A DNA stretch of 64,000 bases from the NCBI RefSeq assembly GCF_000283155.1, contig NW_004454210.1, forward strand, positions 8,777,480 through 8,841,479. Direction: 5' to 3'. The notes beneath the pieces were generated by a model. That model was given only the letters and a program-made list of their open reading frames with translations, did not search any database and had not been told where the DNA came from. Shown here in pieces: positions 23,246 through 36,008 of this stretch. Numbering within the stretch: the first letter of the stretch is position 1; every line of letters starts with the position of its first letter. The position numbers and the translations under genes were made by a program. This DNA comes from Ceratotherium simum simum. Lineage: Eukaryota > Chordata > Mammalia > Perissodactyla > Rhinocerotidae.

Positions 23246-24100
23246 TAATAAAAGAGGAAAGCAAAGGAAGGTTGGGTCAAGAGAGTGAAAGTATAAGGAA
23301 GTATATAAATGAGAGTGAAGGATGTGATAGATGAATGGAGGGGCTTATGTCTTGGGTAGAAGCCAAGGAAAACAGGGAGAAAAGATGTGCTGAGTTTGGC
23401 TGGATGCAAGATTTTACAAAAATTAGTCTCTGTTTTCTTGGATTGAGGGTTAGGGGCGATCAGAACAGTTCTAGTGTTGTGCTAGGATAACCCAATGAGG
23501 TTTGTATTAACTCCAATGTGTAGAAGAAGAAACTCAAGACTCACCCAAGGACCCAAAGCTAGTAGCTGGCAGAGGTAAGTCCTAGTGAGTCTGACTCCAT
23601 TGCCCAAGTTCTTTCCACTACTTCCCAATTGCTACTTCATGCCATAGGGGTGGACATAACCAGAGTGGGGACAAATACCCCTCATCAATCCTTTCCACGC
23701 CTCAATCCAGGGCAGCAGGCAAGACTGACTGGGTCCATAGGATTGTTTTCCCCTATAGAAGGGATGGCCTACGTATAAGACCTATAAGATGTGTGGTACA
23801 AAGCATAGATGGTCGTGGTCATGGGCTAGCTGGAGAAGCAAGACAGCTTACAAAACCCAACATCACCACAAATGAAAGGAATAAACACAGAGTGCACTGA
23901 GGAGGAGAGGTGGTTCAAAGATTCCTGGTGAGATGAAAAGTGTTTAATGTTAATTGCCAAGCATTGAATATCAGATTCTGTGCATCTGCATTCTTTTTCA
24001 TTACAAAAACTTTTATTTTTCCAATTTTAATTTGTTTTTTGAATAGTTAATGCTTACACGTGGTATAAATGCAAAAGGTACCAAAGGTATACAGTGAAAA
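23246..24100. other. No gene seen; weak MIR
   Basis: About 23470-23640 resembles a reverse MIR (CTCACCCAAGGACCCAAAGC). The rest is unrecognised. Confidence 0.45.
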
Positions 24101-24112
24101 ATATGTCTTTCT

Positions 24113-24321
24113 TGGCCGGACCCATGGCTTAGCGGTTAAGTGAGCGCGCTCCGCTGCTGGCGGCCCAGGTTCGGATCCCCGGCACACACCAATGCACTGC
24201 TTCTCCGGCCATGCAGAGGCCGCGTCCCACATATAGCAACTAGAAGGACTGCAGCTATGACATACAACTATCTACTGGGGCTTTGGGGGAAAAAAAATAA
24301 ATAAATAAAATGAAAAAAAAT
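24113..24321 (+). mobile_element. ERE-type SINE, A-rich/CTGGGGCTTTGG-tail class
   Basis: It has the head CCATGGCTTAGCGGTTAAGT, the CTACTGGGGCTTTGGGG module and (AAAT)n tail. Target duplication ATATGTCTTTCT at 24101-24112 and 24322-24333. Confidence 0.95.
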
Positions 24322-24534
24322 ATATGTCTTTCTCTCTCCTCTGTCCTCCAGTTATACTCTCTGGAGGCAACCAATGTTGACAGAATGAATCCCTGTGCTC
24401 CCCTCTCCTCCCGCCTCCTCTCTCCATTATAGGCTTAGGTGCGTCAAGCTGAGCTCTCTTCATTCAGTAACGATACAGACCTTCCTAATGTAGCAGCCTT
24501 GACGTACGCACCAAAAAATCATATATACAAAATC

Positions 24535-24758
24535 GGGGCCTGCCCCGTGGCATAGCAGTTAAGTGCGCGTGCTCTGCTGCTGGTGGCCCGGGTTCGGATT
24601 CCAGGCACACACCGATGCACCGCTAGTTAGGCCATGCTGTAGCCGCGTCCCATATAAAGTGGAGGAAGATGGGCACGGATATTAGCCCAGGGCTAGTCTT
24701 CCTCAGCAAAAAGAGGAGGATTGGCATGGATGTTAGCTCAGGGCTGATCTTCCTCACA
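24535..24758 (+). mobile_element. ERE-type SINE, CTTCCTCA-tail class
   Basis: The head GGGGCCTGCCCCGTGGCATA is followed by GGAGGAAGATGGGCACGG and GGGCTGATCTTCCTCA, then a (CA)n(TA)n tail to about 24786. No clean target duplication found. Confidence 0.9.
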
Positions 24759-24786
24759 CACACACATACACAAATATATATATATA
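24757..24786 (+). repeat. (CA)n/(TA)n microsatellite in the SINE tail
   Basis: The alternating CA run passes into ATATATATATA and appears to have grown from the SINE tail. Confidence 0.8.
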
Positions 24787-25919
24787 AACTCTATTGTCTA
24801 TAATGACTTCTTGCTAAAAGAAGCCCCATTCCTGATGTAGGTGGAAAACACTTGATCTTGCTGGTTAAAGATATCTCAGTCTCTTTAGGTTTAAAACAGT
24901 CTCCCTTGGGAAATCACTCAGTCTTTCAGGATTTCTCCTTCATCCCGGGGTTCTCCCTTCCCCTTTCCTTTTCCCAAAATGTCACCCAAGTGGAGGGGAA
25001 GCCACAGGGGAGGTACAGGGAAAGTCTGCCAACCTCCAGGCATTCCCAGCCTCCCTTGGTGAGGAAATTGTTCTCTCTGGCTTTGGGGCCTACATTGATA
25101 CAAGCTGTTGACAGCCACAGTCCCTGCCATGGCCCTCAGTGGTAAAGGCCACATGCCTTGTACCTTCTTGGCCCAAGGCCAGGCCTCTTCCAGCCCTTTC
25201 ATCCTGTCAGCCTTCGTCATTCTCCCACTGGATCTCCTACAGACCACGCACAGGCCCCTGGGAACGGAAGCACTGTCTCAAGGCCTCTCATTCCCTAACC
25301 ATAGTATTTCCACTGCTCTGCAGTTGGCCTAGTTCCAAATGGAAAGCAGAGTACACACTTCCTCTGCTTGAGGACTCCTCTACCACTCATCTGGGACAAC
25401 TCTGTTCTTATACCCTCTGAATCTCCTAACTTCCTGCCTGCCACTTAAACTTTTATCTTCCTTTATAGTCATGAGAAAATAGCTCTGACATCATATCCTC
25501 TGTTGTTCCTGGCACTATCTATGATCTGTTCAGGAGCAGTCCTCCAAGCTCTGTCTTATGGGTGTATACACATATATTTTTTTCTTTCAACAAAGTCTGG
25601 CTTTTGCTAATCAAAAGCACTTGATTTCAAACTATTGTCTTGCTATGAATTTTTTTAAATTCTATTTTGAAATTCAAAGTTAAATTATGACTTACCCATT
25701 CTTGGCTGGGGTTTTTCCTCCCTGTGACCCAAAGCATGCCATTGACTCAATGGGTGGTGGAACCAGGGGGATGACGGTTTACTATGAAGGCAAATATGTT
25801 GGTTGAATATCTCACAAATGTTATCTCCGTTACATCAATATAAGGTTTTCAGTGCAGGATGAGGGGAAGCCAATGTCAGTGTGGTAAATGTTACTACGTT
25901 TTCACCTTGTGACATGGGT
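24787..25919. other. No gene seen
   Basis: Open stretches around 24852-25420 on both strands have no recognisable protein and no splice context; treated as non-coding. Confidence 0.5.
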
Positions 25920-26815
25920 ATACCCACTTCATGTGAAAACTTCATGGTCCTCAAAGTGAACATATTTAAAACTGAACTATTGATTCTACCACTATACACC
26001 CAATTAGTCAGGTGCAAACCAAAGTCATTATGGATTCCTCTCTTTTCTTCACACCCCACATTTAATCTGTCTGCTCTTCAGGACCACTAAAGGGAAGGGG
26101 AGACTTCTTCTAATTTTCACAGAAGCACTATATAGGCCAGCAGTGGCCTCATTGCTGAAACCCTAGGCCAAGCCACCAGCATCTGTCACCAGACTTCTTC
26201 CATTGTCTCCTCCCTGATCTCCCCACTTCTATGTTTGACCTTCTATGATCCTTTCTCCACAAAGCAGACAGACTCATCGTCTTAAAATATAAATTAAATC
26301 ATATCACTTCCAAGCTTCTCTGCTTTAAATCCTCCAGTAGCTTCCCATCATTCCTTGACCATCGTTCTTTCCCATCTCTGCCTCCCTCTTCAACCCCATC
26401 TCCTCATTTCCTTCCAAGACTCTTACTCTGCTCCAGCCGTACGTGCATCTTTCTGCCCTCAAATACACCAGGCTCACTTCTATCCCCAGGTCCTTTGCAC
26501 TTACTATTTCTTTGCTTGGAGAGCTCTTCCCTAGATTTTCACACTGCTGTCTCTTTCTCAGCCTTCAGGTCTCAATTCAGATGTCACCAAGTAGCCACAC
26601 CACTCACCAGGTACCATCTGCCATATTACCCTATTTTATCTTCTTCATAGCCCTTAGTTCCTGAAATTGTTTTGTTTATTTGTTTGTTTACATGTTTATT
26701 ACCTGTCTCCCCCTCATTTGGAATGCAACCACCTTTGACAGAGTCTGTATTTTTTGCATTAAACAGTGCCTGGCACATAATAAATACTCAGTAAATATTT
26801 GTGGACTGAAACCAA
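25920..26815 (+). mobile_element. LINE-2 (L2) 3' fragment
   Basis: L2 phrases appear in order: ACTCTGCTCCAGCCGTACG, CAGGTCCTTTGCACTTACT, CTTCAGGTCTCAATTCAGAT, ACAGTGCCTGGCACATAATA and the tail AGTAAATATTTGTGG. Confidence 0.85.
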
Positions 26816-27929
26816 CTAATTCCAACCAGAGGGGAAAAGGAGGAAGACAATATTTTTTTAACTCTACAAGTACTAGTGGATTCTTTTTTATTAGTTTACC
26901 ATTTAGAAGAAATCATCCAATTCTACTAGATGCTATGTAAGGGAATCATGAGATTAATGTGGCTTTCTAGTGAGAAACTTGGCTGCAAGATAGAACTAGC
27001 ATCTATATTTATGCCATAGAAAAGCAGCTTTTTCAAATGATCAATTCAGACCAAAGTATAAATTGTTAACCTTATTTACCAGGCACAAAATTTGAATGAT
27101 TGCATGTGTGTTGGTGTGTGCTTAAACTGCTGTAGATCACCTGCTATTTTAGGGTCCCTTGATTGCTAAAAGTTGTTTACTTGATTTCTTTCATTTTAAG
27201 TGTGGCTGAAGAGGCAGGGCTGATCAGAGATAAAATGTAAAAAAAGAGGCGATTTTAATGATTTTTCAGGCACACTATAAAACAATTATCAACAATCTTC
27301 AGATATTTCTTATACTTTCAAAACTGAAAACTAAGCTCTCCTTGATATATGCTAAAAAATTTGAATAACTGATACAGTGGAAAATCCTGAACAGCTACAC
27401 AAACACTGAAGCAAGGACTTTAAAACTCTGCTCTGGGTGACATGTTGTAGAACAAAGATGCAGGAAAATTAGGCCTTATCTTGGTCAGAATAGATGAGGT
27501 CAAACATCCTTCTTCATTCCAGGTGTCATAGAGTCTGAAATTTCTACCATTAGAGCTTCATTTTTTATCCTGGAGTTCTCTTTTAAAATGCATATATTCT
27601 TGGAAATATATTAGACAAATTCATGAAGCTATTGAAACTAATTAGATCCATGTTCCTCCCAGTGGGAGAGATTACCAGTAAGAGGACCCTGAAAGAGAAA
27701 GAGAGAGATGCATCACGGCAGACTGGAAGCACCAAATCTGGCTTTTCTGAACCTAGACTGGACCCAATATACTAGGTAGTTGTTGAACTACTTTGGATAA
27801 TAATATTGTGGGGCAAATGATTTAAGAGTGAATTTTGTGATATGAGATTTTCCTTAATCTGAGAAAATGGATTTTTTAAACTCTAAGGGTTGCTATGCAA
27901 TATGAATTTTGATGGATTTTTTCCAGTTT
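26816..27929. other. No gene seen
   Basis: AT-rich sequence with nothing recognised. Confidence 0.55.
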
Positions 27930-28400
27930 GGGTCCCAACAGGAAACAGATGGTACACTTAAATTAAGACAATTTAAGGAGAGTTTCCTTTCAAAGAGACT
28001 ATTTACAAGGGGTTTGAGGGGTGTAATGGAAACCCAAGGGATAGTCTAGGAACTAGGGGTTAGAAGCAGCAGAATGGCTGACACACTTAGGCCCTAAGGG
28101 AGTGACTGTCAGAACCTGGAAGGGGAGTGTGTTATTTGGCGAGACCACCATATGAGGAGCAATGACATTTATGCAGCCGGAGGCAGCCTCACTGGGAAAA
28201 AGCCAAGGGCTAAATACCTTGACCTCACTCTTCTCCCTTCCTCTGGTCTTCTGCCAGGGCTCCTTATTGGCCAAACCCAACTGGAAGCCAAAGGAGAAGG
28301 GAATACATCCATACCAGGTCAATCTCCCTGGGTAGAGAGGAAGGTAGAAAAGGGTGGAGAGTAGATCTCAGGAGCAAATGGAAGATATCCAGCATAATGA
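27930..28400. repeat. Old interspersed repeat, family uncertain
   Basis: CCCAACAGGAAACAGATGG, GGAAGATATCCAGCATAATG and intervening blocks match a repeat I recall from other mammals but cannot name. Confidence 0.45.
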
Positions 28401-29609
28401 TACTTCATTCACTTGACAGGAAGTTCTGAGGAAGAGCCACCCAACATCCCTTCCCCTTTCCACTGCAAGCTTTCAGAGTGAAGCCATTTGCGGCTGGAGG
28501 AGAGGAAAGGATGTGTCCTTAAAATCAATGTGGAGTTTTAGACTGGACATGCCAATTTCTGCATCAAGTCTGTGTCTATAACTGATATTTGACACTCTAT
28601 GAGCTCAGAGTGACCAGAAAATTTAAAGGCCTGCCAGAATTTTTATCTTGGTGCAGAGGAAGATGACCCCTGCACATTATATATATGTAAAGAAACAATG
28701 GGGACAAAAATAAATAAATAAACAAAGTTGCATTTTGATCATGTCAAAGAATTGTGCTTATTCAACATACACCTACATAATCTTTTCCAACTTTCTCACT
28801 TACAGGTAATGAAACTGAATTCCAGAGAGCTTGAACACATGCCCTGATTCAGCAAGCCATTTCACACCTAAATCCAAACTAGAAGTATGAATTGAGACAT
28901 CTATAGGATATGCAGCTATAGGCATGCAAAAGCAATTAGCACTAGGACAAATTCCAAACAAGGTCAAAGACATTGACTGGCTATTTTTGCTCTGTACATT
29001 GGCTGCAGACATCACCCTTAGGTTGTGTATGGTGAGTGGGGAAGTCTCAATGGCCAGGCCAAGCTTCCTTGGTACAGTGACGTGTACCTCTGCTCTGAGG
29101 TTGGGACCTTTGCTTTGTGATTCAGAAACTCAATTTCATCTGTTCACCGAAGAACAATCAAGTCCTGATGAATTGGTGTATTTGCCAAACTCACAACAGA
29201 TTTACTGGTAAATCAAAATGTCCATTGAATTACCCTGAGAAATGTTATTGTCAAAAAGACAAGACTGATGTCAGCTGGTCAAGATTCTATGCCTGAACTG
29301 TTTGGAGAAAGAATATAGACAAATCAGACATTTACTTTCATTCTCAAGAAAATCATTCAAAGTGTAAATCCATTTGATAGTGGGTCAAAGGCATAAACTT
29401 CACACACAAATGACAACATATAATATTAATAAATTGCTTTACTGACTATATGCCCTGCATTTTTACAAATTCATGGGTGCTTTTGATGTGTATATACCAC
29501 AATGTGGTAAAACCTTGGTATCATAAAACTTTGATTAGCCAGAACTTAACTAGAACGCTTAATTTAAAAGAATTTCTTTTGATACATGTTCTAGTTATCA
29601 ATTTATTTC
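28401..29609. other. No gene seen
   Basis: No convincing open frame or RNA gene. A faint reverse MIR-like piece lies near 28780-28870. Confidence 0.5.
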
Positions 29610-30415
29610 TTTTCAGCTCCAAATCCACCCTTCATTGCCCTGCTTTGTGATGCTATAGCTGGACCCTGTCAAAATTTCTCCTTTGCAGCTACCATGATGC
29701 TTTGTCAGTAAAGAGTGCTGGAGGGCCACTGCAGGAGGAAAGGGTATCTTTATTCTGATGTGGTTTTCCTGTTCCTGTGGTGCATGACAGCCAGCGGGTG
29801 CTGGAATCCCAACCACACTCAACCACCTAGTGAGTCTCACAGGTATCCCAGTAGGTGATTTTGTTTTGCAACTCCAACTTGCAGCACCTGAGTGAATTTC
29901 TCTATCCTTCAATGGGTGACAGCTATACCCTCTCCAGTGAGGTCAGAATCTCAGCTTTGAGGGGAAAAGGGCATTTCCAAATTTGTTCCTTCCTTGGCTA
30001 CTCAGCCTTACCACCTAGGGCAAGCATTCTTAGTAGGGGTGAAAATTGGTCCTTGGGGAGGTGAAATAATCTTAGGTATTACAATGGTTTGTAGTCCTCC
30101 AGAGGGCCACAGTACATAAACAGATATACAGTGTATCTGTAGCATTAAAATTTCATGGAAGGGAGGCAATAGGGGAAAAAATGTAGAAAAATTCTCCTTA
30201 GGAGACCAATAATAAAAAAAAAAAAAGTTGAGTAACACTGCCCTTTAAGTAGTAGCTGCTCCCCACATCCACTATTCCTGTATTCTTTAGAGTTCTCTTT
30301 ATTCCTTATTAGTTAATCTCAATTTTAGCTAATATACTTTATATTAAACTTTCCCTGTTCAAATTACTATGTGGTTTCTGTCTTCTGACTGGATCTTGAC
30401 TGATACAATGCACTT
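29610..30415 (+). mobile_element. Ancient LTR-like repeat with a nested MITE
   Basis: The outer block runs from AGCTCCAAATCCACCCTTCA to TCTGACTGGATCTTGACTG, the closing phrase of an old mammalian repeat. It is split at about 30015-30240 by a separate element. Confidence 0.45.
30015..30240. mobile_element. Probable hAT-type MITE
   Basis: GGGCAAGCATTCTTAGTAGG at one end and GTTGAGTAACACTGCCC at the other look like diverged hAT (CAGTG...) ends. Family not identified. Confidence 0.4.
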
Positions 30416-30839
30416 GACTTCTTTGAAAGAAAGGCAAATAATAATTGAAAATATACTAACATCAGAGGCTGAGTTAAAAAAAAAATTCCAGGACATTTCC
30501 TAGAACCTGTAGAGATCAATCTCCAGCTACTTAACATCTTGAACAGTGGGGATATACGTTCAGGATGATGATCTTGGGACCATGACAGATGCTGAATGAC
30601 CAAAGACAGGTTGTTAGCCTAAACTTAGTAAAGCAAAAGATTGGTAAAAATTGGGGTTGAAACAATGCAGGTTTTCTGGATAGCCTTAAACTAGTCAATG
30701 CATACTATAGATACTGAACACATTTCTCATTTACAGCTATTTTAAGTGCCAAACTTTGAGATAATAATGATGATTATAATGATAATAATAATTAACATTT
30801 TTGGGGCACTTAACTATGTGCCAGCACTGTTCCAAGCTC

Positions 30840-31000
30840 TGTCATTCTGACAAGAAGGCTGAGAATGGATAGGAAAAAGCCAGGAGTACAAGCAAGGAGG
30901 CCAGTTTGGAGACTACTGCAGAAGTCCAGGCATAAGATGATGGTGGCTTGGACTAGGGTGATAGAAGGGAGATAGAGGGCATGCTGTTGACTTACTGATA
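30840..31000 (+). repeat. Ancient GA-rich repeat, copy 3, left part
   Basis: CAGAAGTCCAGGCATAAGAT and GATGGTGGCTTGGACTAGGG are the middle phrases of this family. The continuation may be the piece at 32755, after an L1 insertion. Confidence 0.65.
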
Positions 31001-31229
31001 CCCAGATCAGAAAGGGCTCTCCAGCCTCTCTAGCCACCAAACAATCGGAACAATCATTCGATTCACTACCAGAGAAACAGGACTAGAGATAGAAATAGAA
31101 TTTTTTATTTATTTGTTAAGTTCCTACTATGTGGCCAGTACTGTGTTACCCAATGTTAGGGGTACTCGATAATAATAACCACACATTTTTTTAGTACCTT
31201 ATGACCTCTTATAAGGCTATAAAATGATA

Positions 31230-32740
31230 ACGCTAATAGAAGAACATGTAGAATATATTTGAGACTTTGAGATGGGGAAGAACTTTGTAAATCAGACCCA
31301 AAAAGCATGACAAAATTTTGACAGATTTGACCACACCAAAATTAAGGATTTCTATTCAATGAAGGTAATCATAGACTAACTTATGCAGACAGAGGACAGA
31401 GTGAATTAAAATATTTAGAAGATATTTCAAATCAACAAAGAATTAAAACCTAGCGTATATAAGGAGCTCCAGCAAATCAAATAAAGCACCCAATAGAAAC
31501 TGTTAAAGAAAAAAATATTCAATATTACTTGTTAAAGATAGTAAGGCAGACTTTATTCAGGACCATCACAATAGGTATAGGGACCACCGCAATGGGATTT
31601 TTACAATAGCGGAGATTGGGATCAACTCCAAATACAGCATGAGCAAGTGGGGATTTATGGCCAAGGAGGAGGGTAGGGGTCAGTGGATGGAAAATTACTA
31701 AGAGGAACCATCAGGCGTAAGAAGGATTCTTGCTAAACCGACCTAACAGGATTCTTGCTGAAGTTAGGCCAGGGTGATCAAACATCACCTGAGGGATGGT
31801 GGAGGATGAAGAACCTGATCAGATATTGAGGGTGCGGGGTTCTGGTTAAACTGACTTAGCAGGGTTCTTGCTAAAACTGGATTTTACGAGGAAGTGCACA
31901 GATGGGCCTAGGAGAAGATTCAGGAGCCTAACTAAAGTTTGGTCAAGCAAAGAATCTTTCTCAAAACATTGACAAAAAGTATGAATAGCCAGTTCTCAGA
32001 AGTGGAAACCCAAACGACTAAGAAGGGTTGAAGAGAAGTTCAGTGTTACTAGTAAACAGAGAAACGCATATTAAGACTATTTGAGATAGCGCCTTACACC
32101 TAATAGATTTGTAAAACTTAGAAAGTTGGACAATGATTTGGCAGCCCTGGCAAAGATGTAGGGAAACAAGAACTCTCACGTGTTGCTGGTATGACTGTAA
32201 TTAGATACCTGTATTCTAGAGAGCACTTTGGCAGTATTTAATTACGTGTGTGTATGTGTGTGTGCATGCACACACATATGCAGGCGATGACTCAGGAATC
32301 CCTCTCCATGTAGTCACCTAAGGAGACATGTATGAAGATGTTTATGACAGGGTTGTTTGTGGTATAACAGAGTGAGAGGCAGTCGGGTATCCATCACTAG
32401 AGCAATGGAAGTGTTAAAAGTATCAGATGCATAATATGGAACCTTAGGCAGCAGTTCAAAGAAATCATTTAATATGTATAGAGGAACATAGAAAGAACTT
32501 AAAAACAGCACTGTGTAAAAAAGCAAGAAGCAGAATAAGAACCATTGAACAATACAGAATTAAAACACATACATTCGTAAAACATTATATGAAAAACTCG
32601 GGGATACGTGCATATCCAAGCACATAGTAAATAAATATATTAGAGTGGCTGCCGATGCTGGAGATGAAAGGGGAAAACAAGAAAATAAAACAAGAAAATA
32701 ATAAAGTAAAATAAAACAAGAAAAGGCCTCACATGGATGA
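31230..32740 (+). mobile_element. LINE-1 fragment (old), interrupted by an LTR
   Basis: L1 ORF2 3' phrases such as AGGAGCTCCAGCAAATCAA, AACAAGAACTCTCACGTGTT and GCACTTTGGCAGTATTTAAT are separated by the LTR at 31530-31966. No intact reading frame. Confidence 0.7.
31530..31966 (-). mobile_element. Probable solo LTR of an endogenous retrovirus
   Basis: The block starts TGTTAAAG and ends AAAACA, with inverted TGTT/AACA ends, and has its AATAAAG signal on the minus strand (31555-31561 region). The internal phrase AGGATTCTTGCT recurs as AGGGTTCTTGCT. No viral genes. The target duplication is not clear. Confidence 0.55.
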
Positions 32741-32754
32741 TCACATGCCAGATT

Positions 32755-33090
32755 TTTCACATGCTAGGTTTGAGACGCCTGTTAGATATCTATGTGGATA
32801 TACCAAGTAGGCAGCTAGATGTCAATCTGGAGTTTAGGAAAAAGGTCAGGGCTAGAGATATAATTGTGGGATATATCGGTGTATAAATGGCACTTAGCAC
32901 CAAGGAACTTTATGGGCTGAACCAGAGAGAGAATGTATAGGGGAAGAAAAGAGACCTAGAGGCACTCAACCCTTAGATGTCAACCAGAGGAGGAGGCACC
33001 AGTAAAGAGACTGTGACAAAGTGTCCAGGGAGGAAAACCAGGAGGAGGTAGTCACTAAAAGCGACCAAGGTGGGTGAAGTGAGGTGGGTG
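32755..33090 (+). repeat. Ancient GA-rich repeat, copy 3, right part
   Basis: TTTGAGACGCCTGTTAGATA, AGTAGGCAGCTAGATGTC and AGGAAAACCAGGAGGAGG are later phrases of the same family, in the order expected if one copy was split by the L1. Confidence 0.65.
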
Positions 33091-35454
33091 ATTAACTCAA
33101 GTCTTTGCACTTAAAGTCCAAAAGAAAAAAGAAGATCTAAATCCTGTCTTCCTTGAAGTGTTTTCATTCCACAAATGAGATGCAATGCCTGGTTTTTGAG
33201 AGAATCCATGTAAACAGCTGTATGAGTAGCTCATCCATCTAGCCAGTCCTTCCAGGTCTCTGGAGACACTTGAGCAAAGCACATATCCATGAAAAGCCAG
33301 AGGGTGGGAATAAAATAGAGTGGAGCACACACTTGCAAACTGAACTCTATAAACCAAAGCCTAAATGCAGCCTTATTTATGAAACTAGAAGTGCTGTGTG
33401 AAACCAAGAATGAACATGTCGCGGTGTCAGATCAGTGACTCTAGCTTGGTTATTTCCATCAAGCAAAAAGAAAAATTATTTGAAATATTATCTAACTATG
33501 AAAAGCAGAATACGGGAGACAAATAGGTAGCTCCAAGTCATCTGCAAAGACAATTTAGTTGGCAAAGGTGGATTTGCATCATCAGGCAAAAAAAAAAAAT
33601 GCGTATACCTATGTGTGTGTGTATATAAATTTTTTTAAAAAGTGAACTGATCTCAGGTTTCTGTTTGCTTCAAATTGCCTTCAATCAAACAGGACACACA
33701 AAGGAGCCTGGTATGATTCCAGGACTCTTCCTTTTTAAGCCTGCCAGGTTTGTCCTCTTACAGGGAATGAGAGAGAACAAGGCTGAATATTTCTCTCTGT
33801 TTCTGAGAAGGGCTTGTCTCACCCGAGTCCTTGCAGGGCGAGACACCACCTGTGGAATGAATCTGTTGCCCTTTTTCAGTTCATTCTTTCTCATCTCCAA
33901 CTGCCTGCCTAGAGAGATGATTGCTGGGAATTCACGTGTCTTTTGTTTTTCCTTAGCTTTAAGACTCTAGCCAACTCACTTAAATTACACTCTAAAGTTA
34001 GCAGGCACTGCTTTTAAATGGAAGCCTGAGAGGTGGGGATGTGAGGGAATGAGGGGTGAATTCTTGGTTCTTTGGTACTACATTATCACTTGATCCCTCC
34101 TCTGAGTTGTTATCTTTTGTACTTAAAAATACCTTTATTTGGCCATTAAAGTGAGTGATCCTGTAAACTGCATTCAATCAGGATACTTCGATATTTGAAA
34201 ACATTTTTGGCTACCAATTCATTTGGTTCTCATTTCATAGTGGACTTGCCTATAGCTTTAACTAAAGGGATCTTTTCAAACTTCAGTGTAGATGTTTGTC
34301 TAGATAAGTATTGTCAGTATAGGTGTTGTCAAGAAATCCTTTAGCAGCACACCAAATTTAATTAAAGAAAATTAACTTTAAAATGTATATAAACTTAAAA
34401 GAATATAATTTTTTAAAATATATAAAGACATACTACTAAAGTAAAAATATCACAAAGACATAAATTTTATAGGAGAAAAGAACCTTAGCAATTACTGAAC
34501 CAGTTCTCAATCTCTTCGTGTTTTTTCTGACTCCATTGCAACATACTCAGTAACAGCTCTCCTACATAGTGAGACTCACCTGGGAAAGACAAACACCTAT
34601 ACTGAAGTTTGAAAAGATCCCTTTTCTCTTGCCCCAGACCAAGTTTCTTACTTTTTAGAGAACATTTGGTGCTAAGTGATGATAAAATTAATAGTGTGAT
34701 TCACAGACTCTCTGTTGTATTGGCTAGACTGTGCTTCAACTTGAAGTGGATGACATAAGGCAGCAGTCTATAGGGCCATGGACACAAAACAACTGAGTCC
34801 TCATCTGCAGAGAAGCAGTGAGTACCTGCACATTGTTTAGTGCCCTGTTTAACCTTATAATTAAATTCTACACTTCCTTTGCTATTGATTAAAGTATATA
34901 GTACTCAATTAAAAGTTTTTATTGGCTATTAGATTTAAAATGTGATGTATTATCAAAAGCCTAAAATATAATCAATTAACAATTTTTATGAAGCAGCATC
35001 TGGCTTTGATTTCTAAAATTTTATCACATATATTCATGTAAAAGTTACAAATACAGCTGAACATAAAGAGAAAACAATTTTTCATAATCTCAACACCTAG
35101 AGAAAACAGCATTTTCCAATGTATACTTCTAGTCTTAAACAAGAATATTTTACTTCAAAATTTTCACCCAAATAGACTTGTTTCTACAAAGGTGAGCTTC
35201 TGAGAAACCAACTTCCTTTGTGCAAACAGCAGATTCTGCTTTGCAGGGAAGGAAGTGGCTCACATCCTGGCTAACAGGGGATCATTGTTACTCTCTCGGA
35301 ATTGGCATAAAGCCTTCTTCAGCCAGAAAGACAATTATGTGACAGAGAATTCCAGAGTTGGGCCTGTCTTAGGAGAAAGGGGCTTAAAAGCAAATTTTAC
35401 TCACATACAGAGTGTGCTAGTCAATTTCCATGTCTTCTCCCTAATTATTACAAC
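33091..35454. other. No gene seen (2.4 kb)
   Basis: A short poly(A)/GT run lies at 33587-33625. The rest is unique-looking, partly very AT-rich (34340-34480). The open stretch at 33665-33970 has no recognisable protein. Confidence 0.5.
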
Positions 35455-35680
35455 CCAGAAAATTGTGTGTTTGAATCCAAGCTGTTCCTTACAAGCCAGG
35501 TAACGATGGATAAATTGCTAACTCTCACTCTGTCACAGTTTCCTCATCTGTTAAATAGGGACAATAATGCTACTGATCTTACTGGGTTCTTGCAAAGACC
35601 AATGAGTTATTACAACAGAGCCCTTAGCGCCCGGCCTGCAGTAAGGTTTCAACAAATGTCAGCAACATTATTGTTATAGT
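35455..35680 (+). mobile_element. MIR SINE
   Basis: GTTTGAATCCAAGCTGTTCC, GTTTCCTCATCTGTTAAAT and AATAATGCTACTGATCTTAC follow the MIR core. Confidence 0.8.
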
Positions 35681-35832
35681 CATGGACTGCCATGAGGATT
35701 ATATGAAATACTCTATTTGAACTCCTTCCACACTTAGGTATTATTATTACAATACCTAGTATTACAGGGAGGGTTTGTTCTTCACCACCCCCCTTTTCAC
35801 TTGGCATGGCTCCCTGGTTTTTCCCTCTAGAC

Positions 35833-36008
35833 CAGTGCTATTCAGTAGAATTTTCCATGATCATAAAAATAATGAATAATCTGTGCTGTCCAATATGGTA
35901 GCCACTAGCCAAATGTGGCTACTGAGCTCTTGAAATGTGGCTAGTGCAACTGAGGAACTGAATTTTTAGTTTTAATTGTATTTACTTTTAATTAATTTAA
36001 ATAGTCAA
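35833..36008 (+). mobile_element. Diverged DNA-transposon MITE (probably hAT)
   Basis: CCAGTGCTATTCAGTAGAA, ATATGGTAGCCACTAGCCA and GAAATGTGGCTAGTGCAAC are phrases of a well-known mammalian MITE; the exact family name is uncertain. Confidence 0.6.

Noticed and set aside
24852..25420. Overlapping frames on both strands (up to 109 residues) as a possible gene
   Set aside because: No homology recognised, no Kozak-like or splice context, and frames on both strands over the same GC-richer patch suggest chance.
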